From Streptomyces atratus (GTDB lineage Bacteria; Actinomycetota; Actinomycetes; Streptomycetales; Streptomycetaceae), in assembly GCF_900119365.1 (NCBI RefSeq), contig NZ_FPJO01000004.1, positions 62,001-126,000 of the forward strand: a DNA stretch of 64,000 nt, written 5' to 3'. The notes under the pieces were generated by a model that saw only the letters and a list, made by a program, of their open reading frames with translations, did not search any database and was not told the DNA's origin. This document shows, one piece after another, positions 51,619 through 60,088 of this stretch (the stretch's first letter is position 1; every line of letters begins with the position of its first letter). Made by a program: the position numbers and the translations under genes.

Positions 51619-52074
51619 TCACACCCGGTCCGCCGGACCGAGCCGCGCGGCCGCGATGGACCGGCTGCGCGCCGCCGTGACGGCTCCCACCACCGGCATG
51701 GCCAGCATGGCCAGGAAGACAGGGCCGTAGCCGCCCTCGGACGACACGTCCATCACCACCACCTCGCCCGCGGACAGCGTGGCCCCCACCACGAAACAGG
51801 TCAGCCCGCGCAGGGGGGCGGAGCCGAGCACGCGTGGGGGCGCGACCACCAGCACCACACCCGTCACCAGGCCCAGCCCCGCCCCCACGACGAGGGAACC
51901 CAGTACGGCGACGGCGCCCGCCACGGGCTTGTCGAAGGTGCTTCCCACCGGCCCGCCGAACAGCCCCGCGAGCGCGATCACCGCCCACAGCACGGCGCAG
52001 ATCCCGGCCGGAATCGCCCCGGCCCGGATGCCGAACAACAGCCCGCGGTGCATCACGGCACCTGACGCTCCCAT
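51619..52074 (-). CDS. Small four-helix membrane protein
   Basis: A 151-residue protein with four hydrophobic helices: GAIPAGICAVLWAVIALAGL, VAGAVAVLGSLVVGAGLGLV, LRGLTCFVVGATLSAGEVVV and GPVFLAMLAMPVVGAVTAAR. No motif or family recognised; a hypothetical actinobacterial membrane protein. GGGGGAAC precedes the ATG at 52074. Divergent from the 52237 gene. Confidence 0.7.
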   Translation of the reverse strand: MGASGAVMHRGLLFGIRAGAIPAGICAVLWAVIALAGLFGGPVGSTFDKPVAGAVAVLGSLVVGAGLGLVTGVVLVVAPPRVLGSAPLRGLTCFVVGATLSAGEVVVMDVSSEGGYGPVFLAMLAMPVVGAVTAARSRSIAAARLGPADRV

Positions 52075-52236
52075 GTGTTCCCCCTGTCCGTGCGCCGCGC
52101 GTGCGATGTCACCCGAAGCCCGGCGTCGGGCGATGCGCGTCAGCGGGGCCGCGCCATCTTCGCAGGTCTGCCGGGGCAACCGTCACCGGGTGGGTCATCA
52201 TGTGATGGACGGAGGACGTGGCCGAGGGGGGCACAG

Positions 52237-52983
52237 GTGATTTCCGAGCCGGAGATGGTGGACGAGTTCGGTGCGGTCGGGGCGGGCGAGGTGGTGGGCG
52301 ACTTCGACCGGAGGCCCACGGAGGGACCCCGGCAGCGTCGCCCGTGGTTGTGGGCGCTGGGCGGAGCCGTGCTGGCCTCCGCCGGGTGGGCCGGCGTGTT
52401 GTACCTGCATCCCGTCGGCGACCCGGCGCCGGACCTGCACGGCTACCGGCTGGCCGGAGACCCGTGCCCGACCGTGCGGCTGAAGGCGATAGGTGCGGCG
52501 ATAGCGCCGAAGGACGGGACACCCAGGCTCGAACCGGAGCTCCTGAACGACCCGGCACTCGACCGGGCGGAGTGCTTCCTCTCCCTCCGGCCACCGGCCG
52601 CGAAGAAGTCGGTCACGAGCGGCTGGTACTCCGATTACTCCGTCGGTGTCACGGTGGCGCTGCACAAGAAGTCCGACCCGGCGGCCGAGTTCGAGGCGAT
52701 GCGCGGGGTGACCGATCCCGGTATCGAAGCCGATGTGAAGGTGGAGAAGGTCCCGAACCTCGGCGACAGCGCGTACCTGCTGACGCGGGACGACGGCCAT
52801 GCGGAGCTGAGGGTGCGGGAGGGCGGTGCGGTCCTCTCGCTGAGCCTCACCTCCTCCGCGCAGTTCAACAGTGAGGACGGCGAGGTCCCGTCCGACGACG
52901 GGCCGGACACATCCGATCTGACCCCGTACCAGTCCGCGATGATCAGCGACATGCGTGACCTGATGAAAAGCCTCAAACACTGA
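52237..52983 (+). CDS. Single-span membrane protein of unknown function
   Basis: A 248-residue protein. The short cytoplasmic N-terminus is acidic (EPEMVDEFGAVGAGEVVGDF). A helix WLWALGGAVLASAGWAGVLY follows, then an extracellular domain with conserved-looking pieces (GDPCPTVRLKAIGAAIAPKD, AECFLSLRPP, LGDSAYLLTRDDGHAELRVR). This layout resembles DUF3558-like or sensor proteins in Streptomyces that monitor the cell surface, but I cannot name a family. GTG 52237 follows GAGGGGGG. Confidence 0.72.
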   Translation: MISEPEMVDEFGAVGAGEVVGDFDRRPTEGPRQRRPWLWALGGAVLASAGWAGVLYLHPVGDPAPDLHGYRLAGDPCPTVRLKAIGAAIAPKDGTPRLEPELLNDPALDRAECFLSLRPPAAKKSVTSGWYSDYSVGVTVALHKKSDPAAEFEAMRGVTDPGIEADVKVEKVPNLGDSAYLLTRDDGHAELRVREGGAVLSLSLTSSAQFNSEDGEVPSDDGPDTSDLTPYQSAMISDMRDLMKSLKH

Positions 52984-53123
52984 CCCCGGGTCCGCTGAGT
53001 CATTGCGGCCCGATGAACACTCCACCCCCGGGGGAATACGCGCCCGGACGAGGGTCTTCCAGTTGCTGTGGCGATCGGTGACCGGGCCGGCCGCCGGTGC
53101 CGTGAACAGGAGAGAGGAAGCTC

Positions 53124-54044
53124 ATGCCCAAGGCGTACGTGTTCACCCGCAACGGCGGACCGGAGGTGGAGGCCTTCATCGAGCAGGACGTGCCGGTGCC
53201 GGGCCCGGGTGAGCTGCTCGTCGCGGTCCGGGCCGCCGGGGTCAACCCCGTCGACTGGAAGCTGCGTGGGGGGTACACCAGGCCCGGAAGCGAGCCGCAG
53301 TCCTTTCCCACCGTCTTCGGCAGCGAGGCCGCCGGGGTCGTCGAGGGCATCGGCCCGGACGTCGAAGGGTTCGCGATCGGGGACGAGGTCTTCGGCAACC
53401 CGGTGACCGGCGGGTACGCCCAGTACACACTGCTGCCCGTCGCCGTCACCGCGCACAAGCCGGCCGGCCTGTCGTTCACCGACGCGGCGGTACTGCCGGT
53501 CGCGGCCGCCACCGCGTACGACGGTGTGCGTCAGCTCGGCCTCGCCCCCGGCGCGACCCTGCTGATCACCGGGGCCGGAGGCGGTGTGGGAACCGCCGCG
53601 GTGCAACTCGCCCGGCATGGCGGTGTCCATGTCGTCGGCGTCGCGAGTGCGGCCAAGAAGGACTTCGTCGAGTCGCTCGGCGCGGTGCACGTCGAATCCG
53701 GCCCCGGACTTGCCGACCGGGTGCGGGCAGCCGCCCCCGACGGAGTGGACGCGGTCTTCGACCTGGTCGGCGGGGACACCCTGCGGGCTGCGGCTTCACT
53801 GCTCGCGGCCCCGGCCGCACTGATCAGCGCCGGGGGCAAGCCGCTGGCCGTGGAGCTCGGCGGGGCGCCCGTCGCGCGGGCCCGCACCGCGGCGGTCCTC
53901 GACGAGGTGGCGAACCTCGTCGTCACCGGAGCGCTGCGGACCCATGTGAACCGGGCCTACCCGCTCACCGGGGCGGGAGACGCGCTGCGCGCCGTGGAGG
54001 ACGGACACGCACTGGGCAAGACCGTGATCGAGGTGGTCGCGTGA
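53124..54044 (+). CDS. NADP-dependent quinone oxidoreductase-like enzyme
   Basis: A 306-residue medium-chain dehydrogenase/reductase without structural zinc Cys. VRAAGVNPVDWKLRGGY is the family hinge. LLITGAGGGVGTAAVQLARH is the NADP-binding motif, and GVDAVFDLVGGDTLRAAASL follows. It likely reduces quinones or enones. GAGAGAGG precedes the ATG at 53124. Its stop overlaps the GNAT start, so the two are translated together. Confidence 0.92.
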   Translation: MPKAYVFTRNGGPEVEAFIEQDVPVPGPGELLVAVRAAGVNPVDWKLRGGYTRPGSEPQSFPTVFGSEAAGVVEGIGPDVEGFAIGDEVFGNPVTGGYAQYTLLPVAVTAHKPAGLSFTDAAVLPVAAATAYDGVRQLGLAPGATLLITGAGGGVGTAAVQLARHGGVHVVGVASAAKKDFVESLGAVHVESGPGLADRVRAAAPDGVDAVFDLVGGDTLRAAASLLAAPAALISAGGKPLAVELGGAPVARARTAAVLDEVANLVVTGALRTHVNRAYPLTGAGDALRAVEDGHALGKTVIEVVA

Positions 54045-54805
54045 GCACGCCGTACACCACCGGCGACGCACACCCGCTGGACAGCCCGGTCCGCGCCGCA
54101 CTGACCGGCCCGCACGCCCATTTCGCCGAGCGGCGCGGCCGGATCCTGCGCTACCCGGCGGACGTGGCCCCGTGGGTCGCGATCCCGGACGTGCCTCGGG
54201 CCGAGGACTGGGACGACGCGGCGGAGCTCGTCGGGCCCGGCGGCGCCGTCACCATCACCGCCTTCCACGAGCCGACGCCGGACGACTGGGAGGTCGTCTT
54301 CCGGGCCGATGGCGTCCAGCTCGTCGACGCCGGGGTCGAGACGGCACCCTTCCCCGAGGCCGTACCGCTCGGACCCGCCGATGTGCCCGAGATGCTCGCC
54401 CTGGTCGAGCGCACCCGGCCGGGGCCGTTCCTGCCCCGCACCGTCGAGCTCGGCACCTACCTCGGAGTGCGGCGCGAGGGGGTGCTGGTCGCCATGGCCG
54501 GTGAACGGCTGCACCTGCCGGGCTGGACCGAGATCAGCGCCGTCTGCACCGACGAGTCCGTGCGCGGTCAGGGACTCGGCACCGCACTGGTGCGCGCCGT
54601 CGCCCACGAGATCCGGCAGCGCGGCGCAATGCCGTTCCTGCACGCCGCCGCCTCCAACACGGACGCCGTCCGGCTCTACGAGTCCCTGGGCTTCGCGCTC
54701 CGCCGCCGGACCTCCTTCCTCTCGGCGCTCGTCCCGCAGCCGCTGCCGACGCGCCTGCCCGCCCCCGGCGGTGTCCGCGAGGCCCGCACGGCGGCCGTGC
54801 GCTGA
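54041..54805 (+). CDS. GNAT family N-acetyltransferase
   Basis: A 254-residue protein with a poorly conserved N-terminal half and a C-terminal FR47-like GNAT domain: LEISAVCT-type EISAVCTDESVRGQGLGTAL carries the acetyl-CoA loop RGQGLG, followed by FLHAAASNTDAVRLYESLGF. GTG 54041 overlaps the stop of the oxidoreductase gene. Substrate unknown; linkage to an oxidoreductase suggests detoxification, by inference. Confidence 0.9.
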   Translation: MSTPYTTGDAHPLDSPVRAALTGPHAHFAERRGRILRYPADVAPWVAIPDVPRAEDWDDAAELVGPGGAVTITAFHEPTPDDWEVVFRADGVQLVDAGVETAPFPEAVPLGPADVPEMLALVERTRPGPFLPRTVELGTYLGVRREGVLVAMAGERLHLPGWTEISAVCTDESVRGQGLGTALVRAVAHEIRQRGAMPFLHAAASNTDAVRLYESLGFALRRRTSFLSALVPQPLPTRLPAPGGVREARTAAVR

Positions 54806-54928
54806 CCCGCGGTTCGGGACCTTCGGCGCGGACCAAGAGGCCGTAAGACTCGTGTGCCGCCCCCTCGGAGCCGGGTGCACTGGAACCGAACGCCGGCACC
54901 GGGCCGGCAGGTCCCGGGAGGAGCGGCC

Positions 54929-56143
54929 GTGACGATCGGGCTTCAGCGCCGAGGTGCGACACGGGGAGCGGCGCTCCCCGGGGCGGACGCGGGGGAGGCG
55001 GCCGTTCACGCGCCACGGGTCGGGAACCCCGCGCTGTTCGGCGGACTGGTCCTGCTCACGGCCCTGGTCGTCCTGCTGGACGTCCGGACCGGTGAGGACC
55101 TGCGCCTCGTACCGCTGCTGGTGGTCGTGCCCGCTCTCGTCTCGGTCTTCGGAACGATCCGGCAGACCGTGGGCGTGTCCACCCTGATCATGATCGTCGT
55201 CGTCGGCTCGCACCTGGTGTCCGGCGGCACGTTCTGGGACGTCGCCACCGGCGTGATCGTCACCGTGCTGGCCTGCTGCCTGGGTATCGGCGCCTGTGTG
55301 CTGCGGATCCGCCACGCCATGCAGATAGCCCGGCTGCGCTCCGCCGCCGGCGCGCTCCAGCGCCAGATCCTGCGCCCGCTGCCCATCCTGACCGACCAGA
55401 TCCTCGCCCACGGCATCTATACGCCGATCGAGGAGGACCGTCTGGTCGGCGGTGACATCTACGAGGTCGTCCAGTCGCCCTACGGAACCCGGGTGATCAT
55501 CGGGGATGTCCAGGGCAAGGGCCTCGCCGCGATCGGGGCGGGCTTCGCCGTGCTCGGAGCGTTCCGGGAGGCGGCCATCCGCGAGCCCGCCCTGACGGGT
55601 GTGGTCGACGCCCTGGAGGACGCGGTCGCCAGGCACAACGTCTTCTCCGCCCAGACCGGGGAGACCGAACGCTTCGTCACCGCCCTGGTGCTCGGCTTCG
55701 ACGGGAGCGACCGCGTCGAGGCCGTCAACTGCGGCCATCTGTCGCCACGGCTGCTGCACGACGGTGCGGCCGCTGCCGTTCCGCTGAGCCGCACCTCCGT
55801 TCCGCTGGGCCTGGCGGAACTCAGCCGCGAGGCCCGGGCCGCCGAGTGGCTGGACTTCCCGTCGGGTGCCACGCTGCTGATCTGTACCGACGGGGTCACC
55901 GAGGCGCGCGACGCGTCCGGTGCCTTCTATCCGCTGGACGCCCGGCTGGGCCGCTGGGCGGAGCGGGCTCCGTACGAGGTGCTGGAGGCGCTCAATGCCG
56001 ATCTCGAATCCTTCTCCGGAGGCGTGCGGCGCGACGACATCGCCGCGCTCGCCCTGCGCCGGACAACGGCCGGCGGCCTCGACCGGCCCATGGCTGCCGA
56101 CCACGGCGCCCGACGGGCGGCCGAGACGTTCAGCAGCCGGTGA
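54929..56143 (+). CDS. Membrane-anchored SpoIIE-type PP2C phosphatase
   Basis: A 404-residue protein. Three to four helices (about 35-135: ALFGGLVLLTALVVLLDVRT, LVPLLVVVPALVSVFGTI, VGVSTLIMIVVVGSHLVSGG, ATGVIVTVLACCLGIGACVL) precede a SpoIIE domain with EEDRLVGGDIYEVVQSPYGT, VIIGDVQGKGLAAIGAG, NCGHLSPRLLHDG and LICTDGVTEARDASGAFYPL. One metal ligand region near the end reads VRRDDIAALALRR. This is the usual Streptomyces membrane SpoIIE phosphatase, acting in stress or developmental partner switching. GGGAGGAG precedes GTG 54929. Confidence 0.9.
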   Translation: MTIGLQRRGATRGAALPGADAGEAAVHAPRVGNPALFGGLVLLTALVVLLDVRTGEDLRLVPLLVVVPALVSVFGTIRQTVGVSTLIMIVVVGSHLVSGGTFWDVATGVIVTVLACCLGIGACVLRIRHAMQIARLRSAAGALQRQILRPLPILTDQILAHGIYTPIEEDRLVGGDIYEVVQSPYGTRVIIGDVQGKGLAAIGAGFAVLGAFREAAIREPALTGVVDALEDAVARHNVFSAQTGETERFVTALVLGFDGSDRVEAVNCGHLSPRLLHDGAAAAVPLSRTSVPLGLAELSREARAAEWLDFPSGATLLICTDGVTEARDASGAFYPLDARLGRWAERAPYEVLEALNADLESFSGGVRRDDIAALALRRTTAGGLDRPMAADHGARRAAETFSSR

Positions 56144-56252
56144 GCCGAGCCGTTGAGCGGCCGGCCACAAGGCGCTGAAGGCCATCCCACGCCGATCGAA
56201 TGTTCCGTCGAGACTTATGTCGCGGTGGGACATTTTCGGGTGTACGGTGCAC

Positions 56253-56454
56253 TTAGACCGTCCGGCAATTGGGGGGTGGGTGAAGGAGCGGGGCTGGGTG
56301 CGTGCAGCTGCAAGGCGGAGGATTGAGGCAACGCAATGGGGTCTCCCCTGCTCGAGCGAAGCCGAGAGCTTGGGGAAGTTGTTGATTGACGACAACGCGG
56401 CAGATGTGCGTGCCCAGCCCCGCGACGCCGCCCCCCTATTGCCGGTCGGTCTTA
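56253..56454. mobile_element. MITE-like element abutting the TetR start codon (inverted copy of 9393-9550)
   Basis: The 196 bp at 56256-56451 are the inverse of the inner element at 9393-9550, with the same termini (GACCG...CGGTC) and long shared sequence. TTA flanks both ends (56253-56255 and 56452-56454). Where the other copy has 5 bp, this one has about 43 bp (GCTCGAGCGAAGCCGAGAGC, 56350-56369, is part of it), which looks like a further small repeat inserted into the element. The last base of the right-hand TTA is the A of the TetR ATG. Confidence 0.8.
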
Positions 56455-57125
56455 TGCATCCGGAACGGAAGACCCCGGAGCGGCGGAGCCGCAAGGCCCG
56501 CAGGACCCGGGGCGCACTGGCGCAGGCCGCGTTCGAGCTCGTACTCGACCGGGGTCCGAAGAATGTGACGGTCGAGGAGATCGCGGAACGCGCGGACGTC
56601 GACCGGCGCACCTTCAGCCGGTACTTCACGAGCAAGGAAGCCGCGGTCCTGGACTCGCTCCGGGGTGACGGCGACCGGATCAACGAGGCCCTGAGGGCCC
56701 GCCCCGCCGGCGAACCCCCGCTCATCGCCTACCGCAGGGCCGTTTTCGACTGGCTCGAAGACCCCGGCGTGCCCGCCTGGCACCGGCGCGAGCGGATCTT
56801 CGACCTGCTGGTCCTCGCCGAACAGGAGCCGACCCTCTACGCGGCGTTCCACCACATCCGGGTGGACGCCCAGGAGGACTCGGTCGCCATCGTCGCGGAC
56901 CGGCTCGGGGTCGACCCGCGACGGGACATCCGCCCCGCCGTCACGGTCGCCGCGGGCGCCGGGGCACTCCTCGCAGCCCAGGCCGCCTGGGTACGCGCCG
57001 GGCAACCGGACGACCTGCCCCGACTCATCGGGCAGGCCTTCGACGCCCTCGCGGGGGAACTGCTCGCGCAGCCTCCCGCCGGGCAGGCGCCGCACAGCAC
57101 CACGGAAGGAAGCACAGAATCATGA
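56454..57125 (+). CDS. TetR family transcriptional regulator
   Basis: A 223-residue TetR protein: RRTRGALAQAAFELVLDRGP, KNVTVEEIAERADVDRRTFS and RYFTSKEAAVLDSL are the HTH. The ligand-binding domain is typical (AWHRRERIFDLLVLAEQEP). The ATG at 56454 gives a normal length. The frame is open through the MITE to 56217, but the extra 79 residues are element-encoded and unlikely to be native. No ribosome site precedes the ATG because the element is there, so translation may be leaderless or impaired. Stop overlaps the SDR start (ATGA). Confidence 0.87.
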   Translation: MHPERKTPERRSRKARRTRGALAQAAFELVLDRGPKNVTVEEIAERADVDRRTFSRYFTSKEAAVLDSLRGDGDRINEALRARPAGEPPLIAYRRAVFDWLEDPGVPAWHRRERIFDLLVLAEQEPTLYAAFHHIRVDAQEDSVAIVADRLGVDPRRDIRPAVTVAAGAGALLAAQAAWVRAGQPDDLPRLIGQAFDALAGELLAQPPAGQAPHSTTEGSTES

Positions 57126-57895
57126 GCACCACCCCCACCCCCGCCGACCAGGAGTTCGCCGGCAAGACCGCCCTCATCACCGGCGGAGCCTCCGGCATCG
57201 GACTGGCCCTGGCCCATCGGCTGGCCGCCGGCGGCGCGTCCGTCGTCGTGGCCGACTACGACGAGGCCGCCGCCCGCAAGGCGGTCGCGGACCTGGAGAG
57301 CACCGGCGCCAAGGCCGCCGCCGTGGCCATGGACGTGACCGACCCCGACTCCGTCGAAGCGGGCGTGCGCTTCGCCGTCGACACCTTCGGCGCCCTGCAC
57401 CTCGCCGTCAACAACGCCGGCATCGGCGGCCCCACCAACCCCACCGGCGAGTACGCCGTCGAGGACTGGAACCTGGTCGTCGCCACCAACCTCAGCGGTG
57501 TCTTCTACTCGATGCGCTACGAGCTTCCCGCCATCGTCGCGGCGGGCGGCGGCGCCGTGGTCAACATGTCGTCGATCCTCGGCACCAACGGCTTCGCCGG
57601 TTCGCCCGCCTATGTGGCCGCCAAGCACGGCGTCGTCGGCCTCACCAAGACGGCGGCCCTCGAATACGCGGCGCAGAACGTCCGCGTCAACGCCGTCGGC
57701 CCCGGCTTCATCGACACGCCGCTGCTGCGTAACACCGACAGCGCGGCCCGCGACCACCTGATCTCGCTGCACCCGGCCGGCCGCCTCGGCAAGGCGGAGG
57801 AAGTCGCCGAACTCGCCGCCTTCCTGCTCTCCGACCGCGCCTCCTTCATCCACGGCAGCTACCACCTGGTGGACGGCGGCTACTCCGCCTCCTGA
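57122..57895 (+). CDS. Short-chain dehydrogenase/reductase
   Basis: A 257-residue classical SDR. TALITGGASGIGLALAHRLA is the cofactor motif, NNAGIGGP the structural NNAG, and the catalytic Ser/Tyr/Lys lie in NMSSILGTNGFAGSPAYVAA and K. FVRVNAV-type VRVNAVGPGFIDTPL follows. It oxidises an alcohol or reduces a ketone with NAD(P). Start overlaps the TetR stop. A zinc alcohol dehydrogenase gene follows 55 bp later, so a two-step alcohol oxidation under the TetR gene is inferred. Confidence 0.92.
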   Translation: MSTTPTPADQEFAGKTALITGGASGIGLALAHRLAAGGASVVVADYDEAAARKAVADLESTGAKAAAVAMDVTDPDSVEAGVRFAVDTFGALHLAVNNAGIGGPTNPTGEYAVEDWNLVVATNLSGVFYSMRYELPAIVAAGGGAVVNMSSILGTNGFAGSPAYVAAKHGVVGLTKTAALEYAAQNVRVNAVGPGFIDTPLLRNTDSAARDHLISLHPAGRLGKAEEVAELAAFLLSDRASFIHGSYHLVDGGYSAS

Positions 57896-57950
57896 GCGGC
57901 GAACGGGGAACGGGGGCGAGCAATGGAACAAAGAACGTGAGGAGAAATCC

Positions 57951-58991
57951 ATGAAGGCCGTTCAGTACCGCACCGTGGGCGCAGCACCCGAGGTCGTCAC
58001 CGTGCCCGACCCGGAGCCCGGCCCCGGCCAGGTGATGCTCAAGGTCACCGCCGCGGGTGTCTGCCACTCCGACATCGCCGTGATGAGCCGGCCTGCGGAG
58101 CAGATCCCGTTCCCGCTGCCGCTCACCCTCGGCCATGAGGGCGTGGGCACCGTCGCCGCCCTCGGCGACGGCGTGAGCGGGCTCTCGGTCGGCGATTCCG
58201 TCGCGGTCTACGGCCCCTGGGGCTGCGGCACGTGCGTCAAGTGCGCCGAGGGCAAGGAGAACTACTGCCTGCGCGCCAAGGAACTCGGCATCGCCCCGCC
58301 CGGACTCGGCTCGCCCGGCGCCATGGCCGAGTACATGATCGTCGACGACCCGCGCCACCTGGTGCCGCTCGGCGGTCTCGACCCGGTCCAGGCCGTGCCG
58401 CTCACTGACGCGGGCCTGACCCCCTACCATGCGATCAAGCGGTCGCTGCCCAAGCTGGTACCGGGCGCCACCGCCGTGGTCATCGGTACCGGCGGTCTGG
58501 GCCATGTCGCGATCCAGCTGCTGCGCGCCATGACCGCCGTCCGGGTCATCGCCCTCGATGTCGCCGAGGACAAGCTCGCCCTCGCCCGCGCCGTCGGCGC
58601 CCACGAGACGGTCCTGTCGGACAGGGACGCCGCGGCGAAGGTCCGGGAACTCACCGGCGGGGTCGGCGCGCAGGTCGTCCTCGACTTCGTCGGAGCACCG
58701 CCCACCGTCGCCACCGCCGGGGCCGCGGCCGCCATCGACTCCGACGTCACGATCGTCGGCCTCGGCGGCGGTGCGCTGCCGGTCGGCTTCGGCTCCCTGC
58801 CGTACAACACGACGGTGACCTCCCCGTACTGGGGCTCGCGCTCCGAGCTCGCCGAGGTGCTCGACCTCGCCCGCGCGGGATCGGTCGAGGTCCATGTGGA
58901 GACGTACACCCTGGACGAGGCGCCGCTGGCGTACGAGCGACTGCACCACGGCAGGATCAACGTCCGCGCGGTCATCCTCCCCAACGGCTGA
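57951..58991 (+). CDS. Zinc-dependent NAD(P) alcohol dehydrogenase
   Basis: A 346-residue MDR alcohol dehydrogenase. Catalytic zinc ligands are in AAGVCHSDIAVM and LTLGHEGVGTV. The structural zinc Cys cluster is CGTCVKCAEGKENYC. The NAD site is AVVIGTGGLGHVAIQLLRA. AGGAGA precedes the ATG. Third gene of the TetR-SDR-ADH operon; followed by a hairpin terminator. Confidence 0.93.
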   Translation: MKAVQYRTVGAAPEVVTVPDPEPGPGQVMLKVTAAGVCHSDIAVMSRPAEQIPFPLPLTLGHEGVGTVAALGDGVSGLSVGDSVAVYGPWGCGTCVKCAEGKENYCLRAKELGIAPPGLGSPGAMAEYMIVDDPRHLVPLGGLDPVQAVPLTDAGLTPYHAIKRSLPKLVPGATAVVIGTGGLGHVAIQLLRAMTAVRVIALDVAEDKLALARAVGAHETVLSDRDAAAKVRELTGGVGAQVVLDFVGAPPTVATAGAAAAIDSDVTIVGLGGGALPVGFGSLPYNTTVTSPYWGSRSELAEVLDLARAGSVEVHVETYTLDEAPLAYERLHHGRINVRAVILPNG

Positions 58992-59054
58992 TCGGGTCCT
59001 CGACGGCTGATCGGATCCCAACGGCCGGCCGGGATCTTCTTGTCACGGCCTTGC

Positions 59055-59079
59055 GGGCCGTCGCACGGTGCGACGGCCC
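59055..59079. terminator. Stem-loop after the alcohol dehydrogenase gene
   Basis: Near-perfect 12-bp palindrome GGGCCGTCGCAC-G-GTGCGACGGCCC, extended by a few pairs with one bulge, 64 bp after the ADH stop. Likely terminator of the TetR-SDR-ADH operon. Confidence 0.55.
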
Positions 59080-59136
59080 CGCATCGTCATACGCGTGACC
59101 GATGCGCACCGCGCCGCTCGCGGAGAGACTGGACGG

Positions 59137-59459
59137 ATGGAATTCGTCGCGCTGATGACATTGCCCGGACTGGTGATCGGGCTGACCGCGGTCGCTTTTC
59201 TCGATCAGCTGATGCTGCGCGCGGGGCGGGCCGGTCTGCTGCCCTGGCGCAACGGCGCGCGGCAGGGGCAGGTGGTGGCGACGGGTTCGAGCAGCTGCAC
59301 GCTAGCTTCTCGCCGGGGAAGCAGAGCGAACTCAAGGAGCGCCAGAGCGCCCTGCTGATGCGCGACGACGAGGAGGACGGTGCGCCGCCCCACCGCTCCA
59401 CCGTCGACCTCGACGGCGGCCGTGCCGTCATCCGCCTGCCCGGCGGCGCCGGCCGGTAG
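59137..59459 (+). pseudogene. DUF6191 family protein with a single-base frameshift
   Basis: The first frame gives MEFVALMTLPGLVIGLTAVA, a membrane helix, then RNGARQGQVVATG and loses similarity. The next frame continues the family sequence: GFEQLHASFSPGKQSELKER, QSALLMRDDEEDGAPPHRST, VDLDGGRAVIRLPG, ending 59459. One missing G in GCGACGGGTTCGAG near 59282 explains the break; corrected, the protein is about 106 residues, the normal size for DUF6191. Function of the family is unknown. It could be a sequencing error or a real, recent loss. Confidence 0.75.
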
Positions 59460-59485
59460 CGGGCCGACCGCCTGAGTGCCGCGGC

Positions 59486-60088
59486 TCAGCGCGTCGCCAC
59501 CAGCGGACGCAGCGGGGTGTCGCGCAGCCGGGTCACCGCCGGGGCGCAGCGCCGTGCCGCGATCGTCAGCAGCCGGGCGACGAGTGCGCCGGTCACCAGC
59601 CCGATCAGCACATCGTGGGGGTAGTGCACACCGATCCACACCCGTGAGGCGGCCATCAGCACGGCGGCGGGCACCGCGATCGCGCCGAGCCGGCGGTCGG
59701 TCAGCCAGATCGCCGTCGCCGCGGCCGCCGCGATGGCGGCGTGGTTGCTGGGAAACGACCAGTCGCCGAGCGCCGGGCACGCCTCCACCGTCACGACATG
59801 GAGGGTTCGGCACGGCCGTTGCTCGTGGAAGAGCGACTTCACCAGGTCGTTGGCGAGATAGGCGGCCACCACGACGAGCGGGGTGCAGAGCGCCATGGCG
59901 GTACGAGCGGGATCGGTGGAGCGCGAGCGCCACCAGGAGGCGAGCATCAGCAGGGCGAACAGGGCGAGCCCGTAGTCCGACCAGACGCGGACCACGGAAT
60001 CCAGGACGGTGGGAGAGTGCCGGGCCAGCTCGGTGATCCAGGTGTACAGATCACCGTCGACCGAGGTGGCGGCGGAGGCGAGCGGCAT
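59486..60088 (-). CDS. PAP2-family membrane phosphatase
   Basis: A 200-residue membrane protein with about five helices. KSLFHEQRP is PAP2 motif 1, SFPSNHAAIAAAA motif 2 (usual PSGH, here PSNH) and SRVWIGVHYPHDVLIG motif 3 with the catalytic His. It hydrolyses lipid or isoprenoid phosphates at the outer membrane face, for instance undecaprenyl diphosphate. Its ATG overlaps the stop of the DedA gene by one base, so both are in one operon. Confidence 0.92.
   Translation of the reverse strand: MPLASAATSVDGDLYTWITELARHSPTVLDSVVRVWSDYGLALFALLMLASWWRSRSTDPARTAMALCTPLVVVAAYLANDLVKSLFHEQRPCRTLHVVTVEACPALGDWSFPSNHAAIAAAAATAIWLTDRRLGAIAVPAAVLMAASRVWIGVHYPHDVLIGLVTGALVARLLTIAARRCAPAVTRLRDTPLRPLVATR

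Noticed and set aside
56217..56453. 79-codon N-terminal extension of the TetR gene
   Set aside because: It is encoded almost wholly by the MITE, and the repeat occurs elsewhere without any gene.
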